Assembly (NCBI RefSeq): GCF_014650815.1
Contig: NZ_BMVR01000005.1
Coordinates: 248,001-312,000, forward strand
Length of the DNA: 64,000 nt
Source: Streptomyces flavofungini
GTDB lineage: Bacteria; Actinomycetota; Actinomycetes; Streptomycetales; Streptomycetaceae
Direction of reading: 5' to 3'
The notes beneath the pieces were generated by a model, which was not told the DNA's origin, ran no database searches, and worked only from the letters and a program-made list of their open reading frames with translations. Positions 42,842 through 50,986 of this stretch are shown here, one piece after another. The position numbers and the translations under genes were made by a program. Position 1 is the first letter of the stretch, and each line of letters begins with the position of its first letter.

Positions 42842-43414
42842 TCAACCCGTTGGCGCGGCCGCCGACTTGGCCTCCCGCCACTCCGGCGCGAGCACCGACC
42901 AGATCTCCTGGTCATGCCGCTTCCCCCGGTACAGATAGCTGCCCCGGAGAACGCCGTCACGGGTCATGCCAAGGCGGCGGGCGACGGCGATGCTGGGGGC
43001 GTTGGCCGAGGAGACCCACCAGTCCACGCGGTGGATGCCGCGCTCCTCGATGGCCCAGTCGATGAGGGCGCGGGCGGCCCGGGTCACCAGGCCCTTGCCG
43101 GCCGCCGCGGGCTCCAGCCAGCAGCCCGCCTCGGCGGTGCCCCGGGCCACGTCCATGGTGCGCAGGATGACCGCGCCGACGAGCTCGCCGTCCAGGTGGA
43201 TGCCGCAGATCCGGCCGGTGTCGGTGGCGGTCTTGTCGGCGTACGCCTTGAGGTAGGCCCGGCTGGAGGCCAGGTCGTGGACCACGTCGGGCAGGCCGTT
43301 GTGCTGCCCGATGAACTCCCGCCCCCGGTCGATGTGGGCCAGGAACTCCTCGGCCTGCCAGGGCTCCAACGGCCGCAGCTCCGCGCCGTCGGCACCCAGA
43401 GATATCGCGTACAT
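42842..43414 (-). CDS. GNAT-family N-acetyltransferase
   Basis: About 190 residues from the ATG at 43414 (GGAGGG about 9 nt upstream). RimJ/RimL-like: AELRPLEPWQAEEFLAHI, ICGIHLDGELVGAVILRT, the acetyl-CoA loop AGCWLEPAAAGKGLVTRAA and the late ERGIHRVDWWVSSANAPSI. It would acetylate a protein N terminus or small amine. The CRISPR array lies 30 bp past its stop codon in the same transcription direction, so read-through from this gene could supply pre-crRNA. Confidence 0.88.
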   Translation of the reverse strand: MYAISLGADGAELRPLEPWQAEEFLAHIDRGREFIGQHNGLPDVVHDLASSRAYLKAYADKTATDTGRICGIHLDGELVGAVILRTMDVARGTAEAGCWLEPAAAGKGLVTRAARALIDWAIEERGIHRVDWWVSSANAPSIAVARRLGMTRDGVLRGSYLYRGKRHDQEIWSVLAPEWREAKSAAAPTG

Positions 43415-43480
43415 GATCGGTACCCTCCCCGTTCTCCCCGCGCTCCGCGGTGTCCGGCACCGCGGCTTGCGGCTCATTAT

Positions 43481-43540
43481 CAGTGGTCGTGGCGTCGGCG
43501 GTCGTGGTGTCAGTGGTCGTGGCGTCGGCGGTCGCGGTGT
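43481..43540. repeat. Two 30-bp tandem units
   Basis: The unit starting CAGTGGTCGTGGCGTC repeats at 43481-43510 and 43511-43540 with one mismatch, then decays as CAGAGGCCGTGGCG. It fills the space between the acetyltransferase start and the AraC-family gene stop, which falls at the end of the second unit. Confidence 0.75.
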
Positions 43541-44577
43541 CAGAGGCCGTGGCGCGTGTCCGTCGCCCGGAACGTCCGCCGGTACGCCGTCGGCGTCACG
43601 CCGAGCGCCGCCTGCAAGTGCTGCCGCATCGACTGCGCCGTACCGAACCCCGCGTCCCGCGCGACCTGGTCGACCGACAGCTCGCTGGACTCAAGGAGGT
43701 GCCGCGCCCGCTCCACCCGCTGCCGCGTCAGCCACTGCCCGGGGCTGACCCCGACCTCCTCGCGGAAGCGCCGCGTGAAGGTCCGCACGGACATCGCCTC
43801 CTGCTCGGCCATGTCCCGCAGCTGGATCGGCTCGTGCAGCCGCCCGAGGGCCCACGCCCGCGCCACGGTGGTCGTCGCCAACTGCGGTTCGGGAAAGGGG
43901 CGTTGGATGTACTGCGCCTGCCCGCCGTCGCGGTGCGGCGGTACGACGGTCCGGCGGGCCACCTCGTTGGCGACGGCGGTGCCGTGGTCACGGCGTACCA
44001 GATGCAGGCACAGGTCGACGCCCGCCGCGACCCCCGCGGAGGTCAGCACGTCGCCGTCGTCGATGAACAGGACGTCCGCGTCGACCTTGATCCGCGGGAA
44101 CAGCTCCTGGAAGTGGTCGGCCGACGCCCAGTGCGTCGTCGCGGGGCGCCCGTCGAGCCAGCCCGCGGCGGCGAGGACGTAGCTGCCGGTGCAGATGGAG
44201 ACGAGGCGGGTGCCGGGCCGCAGGTGGGCGAGGGCGGCGGCCAGCTCCTCGGTGAGGCGGCCGTCCTCGTACACGGGCCCCAGCTCGTACGAGGCGGAGA
44301 TGACGAGCGTGTCCGCGGTGGCGAGGGCCTCCGGCCCGTGCTCGACGAGGATCGCGAAGTCGGCGTCCGTGCGGACGGGGCCCGGGGGCCGGACGGAGCA
44401 GGTCACGACCTCGTACAGCCGGTCACCCGCGGCGTTCCGCGCGCGCCCGAAGATCCGCTGGGGGATGCCCAGCTCGAAGGGGATGACGCCGTCGAGGGCG
44501 AGGACGACGACACGGTGGCGCGGCGGTCGTACGCGGTGGCGCGGCGGCCGTACGCGGGGCTCCTGGGCCTCGGTCAT
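43540..44577 (-). CDS. GlxA-type AraC-family regulator (DJ-1/PfpI + AraC HTH)
   Basis: 345 residues. N-terminal DJ-1/PfpI domain (RVVVLALDGVIPFELGIPQR, VSICTGSYVLAAAGWLDG with the nucleophile-elbow Cys) and two C-terminal AraC helix-turn-helix units (MAEQEAMSVRTFTRRFREE, VDQVARDAGFGTAQSMRQHL). A duplicated RPPRHRV stretch lies near the N terminus. Divergent from the MFS transporter gene at 44638, which is its likely target. GlxA-type regulators sense metabolites through the DJ-1 domain; the ligand is unknown. Confidence 0.92.
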   Translation of the reverse strand: MTEAQEPRVRPPRHRVRPPRHRVVVLALDGVIPFELGIPQRIFGRARNAAGDRLYEVVTCSVRPPGPVRTDADFAILVEHGPEALATADTLVISASYELGPVYEDGRLTEELAAALAHLRPGTRLVSICTGSYVLAAAGWLDGRPATTHWASADHFQELFPRIKVDADVLFIDDGDVLTSAGVAAGVDLCLHLVRRDHGTAVANEVARRTVVPPHRDGGQAQYIQRPFPEPQLATTTVARAWALGRLHEPIQLRDMAEQEAMSVRTFTRRFREEVGVSPGQWLTRQRVERARHLLESSELSVDQVARDAGFGTAQSMRQHLQAALGVTPTAYRRTFRATDTRHGL

Positions 44578-44637
44578 GGCCCGATCCTAGCGAATGCTGT
44601 CCTTCGGGCCACTCGATCGGGGTGGCTGGTTCTACGG

Positions 44638-45996
44638 ATGCTGTCTGACGTGAACGAGACAACCGATCCGCGGGTGCGGACCACCGGGACCGAGCTGTCG
44701 AAGGGGCCGCAGCCGCGGGTGGGAGGCGGTGGGGGCGGGAACTGGAGGCCCCGGATCCACCGGGCCTGGTTCGTCGCCGCCGTCGCCTTCGTGACGATCA
44801 TCGGCGGCGCCGCCTTCAATTCCCTGCCGGGCCTGCTCATCGACCCGCTGCACGACGAGTTCGACTGGTCGCGCGGCGAGATCGGCTTCGCGGTCTCGAT
44901 CGACATGGCGCTGTACGGGCTCACCGCCCCGTTCGCCGCCGCGCTGATGGACCGCTTCGGCATCCGCAAGGTCGTGGTGGTCGCGCTCAGCCTGGTCGCG
45001 ACGGGGGCGCTGCTCAGCGTATGGATGACGGCGAGCTGGCAGCTGATGCTCTACTGGGGCCTGCTCGTCGGCCTCGGCACCGGCTCGATGGCGCTTGCCT
45101 TCTCGGCGACGGTCACCAACCGCTGGTTCGTGGCGCGGCGCGGCCTGGTGACGGGCATCCTGACGGCGGCGGGGGCCTCCGGCCAGCTCGTTTTCCTGCC
45201 GCTGTGCGCGTGGATCGTGGACGAGCACGGGTGGCGCCCGGCGTCGGTGACGGTCGCCCTTGCGGCGCTCGTCGTGGTGCCGTTCGTGTGGCTGCTGCTG
45301 CGGGACCATCCGGCGGACGTCGGACTCGCCCCGTACGGCGGGGAGTTCACGCCGAAGCCGGAGCCGACGCGGGGTGCGGCGAGGCGGACGGTGCGGGTGC
45401 TGCTCGACGCGGCGAGGACGGGGCCCTTCTGGCTGCTCGCGGGCTCGTTCGCGATCTGCGGGGCGTCGACGAACGGCCTGATCCGCACACACTTCGTACC
45501 GTCCGCGCACGACCACGGCATGCAGATCACCGCGGCGGCGTCGCTGCTCGCGGTCATCGGCGTCTTCGACGTGGTCGGAACGATCGCCTCCGGCTGGCTG
45601 ACGGACCGCTTCGAGTCCCGCCGCCTGCTGGCGGTGTACTACGGCCTGCGCGGCATCTCGCTCCTCTTCCTGCCGATGCTGCTCGCCCCGACCGTGCACC
45701 CGCCGATGATCTTCTTCATCATCTTCTACGGCCTCGACTGGGTCGCCACGGTGCCGCCGACGCTGGCGCTGTGCCGCGAGCACTACGGCGAGGACAGCGC
45801 GATCGTCTTCGGCTGGGTCCTGGCGTCGCACCAGGTCGGCGCGGCGGTGGTCGCGTTCCTGGGCGGAGTGGCGCGGGACGTCTTCGGGAGCTACGACGTG
45901 GTCTGGTACGCGTCCGGGGCGCTGTGCGCGGCGGCGGCGCTGATGGTGCTGGTGATCCGGCGGCGGGGGGTGGGGGGCGCGGAGTTGGCGGCGTGA
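44638..45996 (+). CDS. Major facilitator superfamily transporter (OFA/monocarboxylate-like)
   Basis: About 452 residues with twelve hydrophobic segments. The motif LYGLTAPFAAALMDRFGIRK resembles the motif A region of monocarboxylate/oxalate-formate-like MFS proteins, and GLVTGILTAAGASGQLVFLP is typical of helix 5. The N-terminal 40 residues are Gly-rich and cytoplasmic. The start is the ATG at 44638; no Shine-Dalgarno is clear. Divergent from the GlxA-type regulator. Substrate unknown. Confidence 0.9.
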   Translation: MLSDVNETTDPRVRTTGTELSKGPQPRVGGGGGGNWRPRIHRAWFVAAVAFVTIIGGAAFNSLPGLLIDPLHDEFDWSRGEIGFAVSIDMALYGLTAPFAAALMDRFGIRKVVVVALSLVATGALLSVWMTASWQLMLYWGLLVGLGTGSMALAFSATVTNRWFVARRGLVTGILTAAGASGQLVFLPLCAWIVDEHGWRPASVTVALAALVVVPFVWLLLRDHPADVGLAPYGGEFTPKPEPTRGAARRTVRVLLDAARTGPFWLLAGSFAICGASTNGLIRTHFVPSAHDHGMQITAAASLLAVIGVFDVVGTIASGWLTDRFESRRLLAVYYGLRGISLLFLPMLLAPTVHPPMIFFIIFYGLDWVATVPPTLALCREHYGEDSAIVFGWVLASHQVGAAVVAFLGGVARDVFGSYDVVWYASGALCAAAALMVLVIRRRGVGGAELAA

Positions 45997-46077
45997 GGGC
46001 GTCTGCACCGCGGGGTGAGGGCCTGCTTCGCGGGGTGGGGCACCTGCTTCGCGGCGTGAGGGCGCCTACTTCGCGGC
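45993..46077. repeat. Four degenerate 20-22 bp tandem units at a gene end
   Basis: Units GTGAGGGCGTCTGCACCGCG.., GTGAGGGCCTGCTTCGCGGG, GTGGGGCACCTGCTTCGCGG. and GTGAGGGCGCCTACTTCGCG.. lie at 45993-46014, 46015-46034, 46035-46055 and 46056-46077. They begin in the MFS stop codon and run into the last codons of the flavin reductase gene, so the repeat seems to have grown from a coding 3' end. Confidence 0.7.
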
Positions 46078-46821
46078 GTGGGGGGTGAAGCCGCCGAAGG
46101 CGCCGCGGTGGAAGAGGAGGGGCGCGGCGGCGCTCTCGCTGCCGCCCTCGTCGGAACCTTCGGCGGTGCCGAGGGCCTCCACGCGGCCGACGACGATGAG
46201 GTGGTCGCCGCCGGTGTGCACGGCGTGCACGACGCAGTCGATCCAGGCCGGGACGCCCGCGAGCCGGGGCGACCCGGTGACCGGGGCGGCGTCGTACTCG
46301 ACCCCCGCGAACTTGTCCGCCCCGCTGACCGCGAAGGCGCGGCACAGGGCGCCCTGGTCGGCCCCCAGGATGTTCACGCAGAAGACGCCCGCGCGGGCGA
46401 TGCGGGGCCAGGTGGTGGAGGTGCGGGCGACCATGAAGGAGACGAGGGGCGGGTCGAGGGAGAGGGAGGCGAAGGACTGACAGGCGAAGCCTGCGGGGGT
46501 TTCGGGGGCCGCCGGGGCCGCGGCGGTTGAGGGAGCCGCCGGGGGCCCGGGAGCCGCGGTCGCCGCGGTCGCCGCCGCGGGGCCCGCCGGAGCCACGTCG
46601 GCCGAGGGGGCCGCCGGGGCGGTCACCACTGTCACGCCGGTCGCGAAGTGCCCGAGCACCCGCCGGAACTCGGCCGCGTCGACCGGCGCGCGCTCGTCCT
46701 CGCGGACGGCCCGCAGCTGTGGCCGGGGCAGCGCCTCGACCGGCTGGGCGGCGGCGGTCGGGGCCCCGACCGACCTGAGGTAGCGGACGGCGGTGGCCGC
46801 CATCCCTGCGTGTCCCATCAT
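46066..46821 (-). CDS. Flavin reductase-domain protein (HsaB-like)
   Basis: 251 residues. FMN/FAD-binding split-barrel: FRRVLGHFATGVTVVTA, GFACQSFASLSLDPPLVSFM, RAGVFCVNILGADQ, WIDCVVHAVHTGGDHLIVVG. Such proteins supply reduced flavin to a two-component monooxygenase. A low-complexity Ala/Pro insertion of about 45 residues (PAAPSADVAPAGPAAATAAT onward) splits the first beta strand pair and is absent from typical members. Operator-like site D is 14 bp upstream, linking it to the acyl-CoA cluster. Start ATG 46821 or 46818. Confidence 0.85.
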   Translation of the reverse strand: MMGHAGMAATAVRYLRSVGAPTAAAQPVEALPRPQLRAVREDERAPVDAAEFRRVLGHFATGVTVVTAPAAPSADVAPAGPAAATAATAAPGPPAAPSTAAAPAAPETPAGFACQSFASLSLDPPLVSFMVARTSTTWPRIARAGVFCVNILGADQGALCRAFAVSGADKFAGVEYDAAPVTGSPRLAGVPAWIDCVVHAVHTGGDHLIVVGRVEALGTAEGSDEGGSESAAAPLLFHRGAFGGFTPHAAK

Positions 46822-46834
46822 GCTTCCATTGAAC

Positions 46835-46849
46835 CTGACGGGTTGTCAG
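46835..46849. promoter_or_regulatory. Operator-like site D (CTGACG-GGT-TGTCAG)
   Basis: CTGACG and TGTCAG around a 3-bp centre, one mismatch from a perfect inverted repeat, 14 bp upstream of the flavin reductase start. Same 6-3-6 form as sites A-C some 9-14 kb away, which suggests the same repressor. Confidence 0.6.
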
Positions 46850-46929
46850 ATCGGAAGCCCCGCAGCCCTGTCGCCCCGCAGCCGTGGGGAACGGCCCCCG
46901 CGCCAAGGGGTGGTACGGCTTTCGCGTCC

Positions 46930-47460
46930 CTACGGGTGGTACAACTTCCGGGCCCTCTCGGCGTCGAGGGCCCCGCCCTCGGCCACCGCCAGGAACCAGT
47001 CCCGCTGCCAGGCCTGAGTGCGCTCGGCCTGACGGCTGGTCGTGGTGACCCACGGCGGATAGACCCGGAAGGCCCGCTTCCCGCCCACGCCGCCCTTGGA
47101 CACGATGCCGCGCTCGCGGAGCACGTCCCGGGGGAACACGAACTGCCCGAAGTGCGCGCCGTCACGACTGCTGACGACGAACAGATCGACGGGGTCGGCG
47201 TCGTCGAAAGGCCGGATGGGCCCGGCCTCGGACCGCTGCCACACGGTGACGAACTGTCCGACCTTGGTGGGCGTCGTCTTGGCGACCCGAAACCGCACGG
47301 CAAGACCGTCCAACGTGAACGCGTGCGCCCCGTACTCGGCACTCTCGGCCTCGGGCACCGGCTCCGAGCAGGCGAAGCCGAGGGGGTCGTAGAGGAGCGC
47401 TTTGGCGGCGAGGAGGTCGTCGTGGGCGGGGGCTGGGGGTTCCCCGGGTTTCGCTGGCAT
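46930..47460 (-). CDS. MepB-family protein
   Basis: 176 residues. MepB-type domain: YGAHAFTLDGLAVRFRVAKTTPTKVGQFVTVW, a basic beta sheet (only FTLDGLAVRFRVAKTTPTK quoted as motif), DDADPVDLFVVSSRDGAHFG, GIVSKGGVGGKRAFRVYPPW. The family is named after a gene beside a staphylococcal multidrug transporter, but its biochemical role is not established. Here it sits between the flavin reductase and the defence module and is divergent from the cupin-like gene. Confidence 0.85.
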   Translation of the reverse strand: MPAKPGEPPAPAHDDLLAAKALLYDPLGFACSEPVPEAESAEYGAHAFTLDGLAVRFRVAKTTPTKVGQFVTVWQRSEAGPIRPFDDADPVDLFVVSSRDGAHFGQFVFPRDVLRERGIVSKGGVGGKRAFRVYPPWVTTTSRQAERTQAWQRDWFLAVAEGGALDAERARKLYHP

Positions 47461-47606
47461 TCGTCCATCTTGTCAGGGTGCTCTGCGGGATCTGTCTGGT
47501 GGTGGCTCCCCGAGTCCAATCGGCTCGGGACCACCCCGCGCACCCCCGACTACGCTTGGTTCCTTGTGTGCGAGGGGCACCGGGACGCGAAGGGCAAGGG
47601 GGTTCC

Positions 47607-48281
47607 ATGGCGGACACGGCCGTCTGTGACGAGCTGGTCGGTGCGGCGCTCCTGGCCGCCCTGGAGCAGCGCTTCGACGCCGGTCTGCTTCCGCCCCGCG
47701 AGCCGCAGGCCATCATCCACCCCAACGGGTTCGTCAAGCTGCCGCTCGCGCGGACCGGTGACGGCGACACCAGGCTCTTCCTGCACGTCTGGCGGGCGGA
47801 CAGCGCGGACGCCGCCGTGCACGACCACCGCTGGGCGTTCGCCTCCGCCGTGCTGTGCGGCGAGCTGTCGCACACCCTGATGGATGTGACCGTCACCCCC
47901 GGCTCCGCCGGGAGCCCCCCGAACTGCCTGCCCGTGGCCCGCTACCGGCCCGAGGACGGCAAGCACTGCTTCGACACGTCCCACGACGAGACGGCTGTGG
48001 TCAACCACCGCCGTACGCAGGTCTTCTCCGCCGGTCAGCGCTACGGCATGGACGCCTTCGTGTTTCATCGGGCGCACGCCCGGGCGGGCGCCATGACCTT
48101 CGTCGCCCGAGGGCTTCCGCGGCGCGCGTACTCCCGTGTGCTGCTGGACGGCGAGGCCGTACCGCCGGAGACGAGGCAGTGGCGGCGGCTCGACGAGGCC
48201 GAGAGGCGGCAGCATCTGCGCGCTGCCCTGGCAGCGCTGGACGCGCTGGAGGAGCTGGCTCGCCCGGAAGCGCTGGGATGA
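47607..48281 (+). CDS. Cupin-like metal-binding protein of unknown function
   Basis: About 224 residues from the ATG at 47607 with AAGGGGG 4-5 nt upstream; the frame opens earlier at 47478. A double-stranded beta-helix core is suggested by HPNGFVKLPLA, TRLFLHVWRAD and AVHDHRWAFASAVLCGELSH, where HDHRW and the following strand resemble cupin metal ligands; a later HRRTQVFSAGQRYGMDAFVFHRAHA may give another His. The C terminus is a coiled helix (RQHLRAALAALDALEELAR). First gene of a three-gene operon, overlapped by the next. No enzymatic role can be assigned; oxygenase or sensor are possible. Confidence 0.7.
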   Translation: MADTAVCDELVGAALLAALEQRFDAGLLPPREPQAIIHPNGFVKLPLARTGDGDTRLFLHVWRADSADAAVHDHRWAFASAVLCGELSHTLMDVTVTPGSAGSPPNCLPVARYRPEDGKHCFDTSHDETAVVNHRRTQVFSAGQRYGMDAFVFHRAHARAGAMTFVARGLPRRAYSRVLLDGEAVPPETRQWRRLDEAERRQHLRAALAALDALEELARPEALG

Positions 48282-49672
48282 GTGGCCCGCCCGTGGGGCC
48301 CGCCGGTGCGCGGCCCGATGACCTCGACGATCCGGGGCTGCTCCACCGTCGCGAGGTGGTTCTCGTCGCGGCCGTACGGGTTGAGCGGAGCCCGGACGGG
48401 GCGTTCACGCCGGGACCGCTGCAGCGGCGTTGGCGGGTGGGACGGCCGAACGAGGTCGTGTCGGACACAGCCCGACGCTCCTCGTACACGAGTCCTCGGC
48501 TCGTCCCCCTGTTGTGGGCGCCCGACGTCCGATGGCACAGGGAGAGCGCGGGGGACGTGGTGTCTCCGGCCGGATTCCGGCTCGGCGCCGTGGAAGTGAT
48601 CCGGCTCGGTGCCGTGATGGACACCGCCCTCGCGGGCATGGACACGCCCGCCGCGGCGAACGGGGTGGCGCTCCTGCACGGCACGCTTCCCGCCGTCAGA
48701 CCCGCCCACCTGCCCAAGGTCCTGCAGTTCTGCGCGAACATCGACGCCCATCACCGGCAGGGCGAGCAACGGCAATGGGTGGCACGGCAGTTGCCGAGCG
48801 GCTGCCGCCTCGCCGAGACCGAGCGCGAGATGGTGCACGGCGTACTCGTCACCCCGCGGCGGGAACTGCCCGTCTTGCACGAGGGGTTGGAGCTCGACGC
48901 GCCGGAGCAGTGGCTGTGGAAGATGCTGTACGCGACTGAGTACGCGCCTCCGAGTGAGGCCGAGGAGGAACTGCGGGAGCTGCGCCTGCGCTTCCCCACC
49001 GCCGTGCGCGGCGTTGCGGGAGCCCGAGGGCTCTCCGTGGTGGGGACCGCGGCCGACCCCAATCCGGAACAGCCCCCGGACTTCCAGTACTTCGACGCCT
49101 CCAGCTTCCACCTGGCGACGCTGCACAGCGACGCGCTCGCGCTGGCCTGCCTGCAGAAGGCCGTCCTCGACGCGTTCGGCCGTGAGGTGGCCCGGATGGG
49201 GGAGAGCGAGCCGCTGCGGCGCAAGGTGGGCCAGTTGGAGCGGGACCTGCTCGTCTTCCGGCGCGGCTACTGGGCCGCGGACTTCGGACGGCAGGCCGTG
49301 TGCACGGCGATCATCCGGAACCTCCAGCGGGGCTGCGGCCTGCCCGAGGCGCTGCAGAGCCTGGTCGGCGATCTGGGTGAGCTGGCCCGGCAGGTGCAGG
49401 CGGCGGAGACCGAGACGACCAACGCCATCCTGGGCCTGCTGGCCGCGGTCGGTCTGCCGCTGGCGACCGGCCTCGCGATCTGGCAGGGGCTGCCGCAGTC
49501 GGGTGCGCCTTCCCTGTACCGGACGCTGGCGGTCACCTGCGTGACCACGGTCCTCCTCATGAGCGCCTTCCCCGGCCTGCGCCGCCTGTTCGTCACCCTC
49601 TTCCGGAGCCGCGCCGGTCGCGGGAGCCGGACGGGTCGTAGGGGGCGCATCGGTCGCGGGGGACGCCCGTGA
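48278..49672 (+). CDS. Membrane protein with two C-terminal helices (CorA-like layout?)
   Basis: About 464 residues; ATG at 48278 overlaps the cupin gene stop (ATGA). Residues 1-330 are soluble with no recognised domain (VVLVAAVRVERSPDGAF, YFDASSFHLATLHSDALALA). A long helical segment (residues about 320-395: RDLLVFRRGYWAADFGRQA, LGELARQVQAAETETTNAIL) leads into two membrane helices, about 398-418 (GLLAAVGLPLATGLAIW) and 428-447 (LAVTCVTTVLLMSAF), then a Gly/Arg tail. The long helix plus two terminal helices resembles CorA-type channels, but the GMN motif is missing. Could be a membrane effector of a defence system; unproven. Confidence 0.65.
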   Translation: MSGPPVGPAGARPDDLDDPGLLHRREVVLVAAVRVERSPDGAFTPGPLQRRWRVGRPNEVVSDTARRSSYTSPRLVPLLWAPDVRWHRESAGDVVSPAGFRLGAVEVIRLGAVMDTALAGMDTPAAANGVALLHGTLPAVRPAHLPKVLQFCANIDAHHRQGEQRQWVARQLPSGCRLAETEREMVHGVLVTPRRELPVLHEGLELDAPEQWLWKMLYATEYAPPSEAEEELRELRLRFPTAVRGVAGARGLSVVGTAADPNPEQPPDFQYFDASSFHLATLHSDALALACLQKAVLDAFGREVARMGESEPLRRKVGQLERDLLVFRRGYWAADFGRQAVCTAIIRNLQRGCGLPEALQSLVGDLGELARQVQAAETETTNAILGLLAAVGLPLATGLAIWQGLPQSGAPSLYRTLAVTCVTTVLLMSAFPGLRRLFVTLFRSRAGRGSRTGRRGRIGRGGRP

Positions 49673-50970
49673 GCGCCGCGTTCACCTGGCCGCCCCGCCA
49701 CGCTGCGGGCTTCCCGGCGGGCTGCGCGGACACCGGGGACGTCCTCGGCCGGATCGCCGAGGACGGCGGGGGCACGATCACCCTCGCCGTGGTGACCAGC
49801 GCGCTCCGGGCCAGCGTGGAGGCGAGCGGGGACCACGACGCCGGGCTGCGCGGTGTGCGGGAGAGCCTGGCACGCACGGCGAGCACGACGGACACCGGCC
49901 GGTGGACGGCCTCGTACTACGGCAAGGACCTGGTCCTCACGGCCTCGGGCGTGGCGCCGCCGCCCCGGATGCGGTTCGGCGAAGGGACGCGGCACGGGTG
50001 GGCCTGGGACCGTGTGGAGCTCGGCGGGAGCGTCGCCCAGCGGCGTGAGTCCTTGCTGGCCGCCTGTTACGAGGTGTCGATGGCCGCACGGCTCAGGCGC
50101 GACCGGCCGGAGATCGAGGAGACCCGCAGCGGCCCGGTGCTCGACGGGGTCCCACGCGTCCTCGACCCGGCACAGGCCGCGTCGCTGCTGGCCGGGGTGT
50201 TGGTACGCCCCCTGGGCGGAGGAGAGGGGCTACGTGGCGCCGCGCCCGGCGAGGACCCGCGCCTGCCCGGTTTGCCCTCCGCCGACGGCTGGGCCGACAC
50301 CGTTACGGGGCGCTCGCCCACCGGCTGCTACGTGGTGACGGACGTGCACGACATCGAGTGGGGCACCCTGCGCCGTCCGGACGGGGCCCGTCTCACCGAG
50401 GGCAACGCCCACCAACTCCTGCCGCTGGCCGAGGAGTGGCTGGCGGGCCGGACGGACCCGGCCAAGATGCTGGGAGAGGCGTACCGGCTCCGGCTCGGGC
50501 GCGAGACCGAGCTCCTGGAGCACCTGCGCGCGCTGAGCGACACGGTGCGGCCGACGGGGCGGCTGCACGCGACGCTGGGCGACGGGCTCAGTGGCCTCGC
50601 ACCGGACGTGGCGACCGTCCGGGCGGCGGTCACGGCGGCCAACCTCCGGGCCGAGGGGCGCATGCACAGCGGTGCCGGAGTGACCCGGCTGGTCTCCATG
50701 GACCTCGCCGAGACGCGGGAGCGCGCGCATTTCAGCCTGCACGTGACCAAGACGCTCAAGGGATCGGGGTGTCCGGAGGCCGCCGTGCACGAGTACGGGA
50801 AGCCGCTGGGCGCCCAGAGCGCCGCGTACGCCCAGGACTTCCTCACCAGGCTCGCCCGCGCGGGAGCCGGGCGGGCGGGCCGCCATCATCTGACCCATGC
50901 CCGGCGGTGGCGTGACCGGTGGCTGGAGCACCTGCCGTCGCCGGCCCACGGGGAGTTCGTACGCCTGTGA
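49669..50970 (+). CDS. Unknown protein, third gene of the accessory operon
   Basis: 433 residues; GTG at 49669 overlaps the previous stop (GTGA). No recognised domain. Visible features: no signal peptide or membrane helix, alternating charged and hydrophobic segments (TITLAVVTSALRASVEASGD, GCYVVTDVHDIEWGTLRRPD) and a C terminus with a His/Arg-rich region (RAGRHHLTHARRWRDRWLEH). A pair of acidic-hydrophobic stretches near VTDVHDIEW might be metal ligands, but this is a guess. It converges on the nucleotidyltransferase gene with 16 bp between stops. Composition matches its neighbours, so no sign of recent transfer. Confidence 0.6.
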   Translation: MSAAFTWPPRHAAGFPAGCADTGDVLGRIAEDGGGTITLAVVTSALRASVEASGDHDAGLRGVRESLARTASTTDTGRWTASYYGKDLVLTASGVAPPPRMRFGEGTRHGWAWDRVELGGSVAQRRESLLAACYEVSMAARLRRDRPEIEETRSGPVLDGVPRVLDPAQAASLLAGVLVRPLGGGEGLRGAAPGEDPRLPGLPSADGWADTVTGRSPTGCYVVTDVHDIEWGTLRRPDGARLTEGNAHQLLPLAEEWLAGRTDPAKMLGEAYRLRLGRETELLEHLRALSDTVRPTGRLHATLGDGLSGLAPDVATVRAAVTAANLRAEGRMHSGAGVTRLVSMDLAETRERAHFSLHVTKTLKGSGCPEAAVHEYGKPLGAQSAAYAQDFLTRLARAGAGRAGRHHLTHARRWRDRWLEHLPSPAHGEFVRL

Positions 50971-50986
50971 GACGGCGCGGAACGCG

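Noticed and set aside
42277..43065. Several open frames across the CRISPR array
   Set aside because: They translate the repeats as periodic His/Pro/Arg/Gly text and lack family character; the repeat-spacer structure explains them.
48278..49672. Calling the two-helix membrane protein a CorA magnesium transporter
   Set aside because: The GMN motif between the helices is absent and the N-terminal part is not recognisable.
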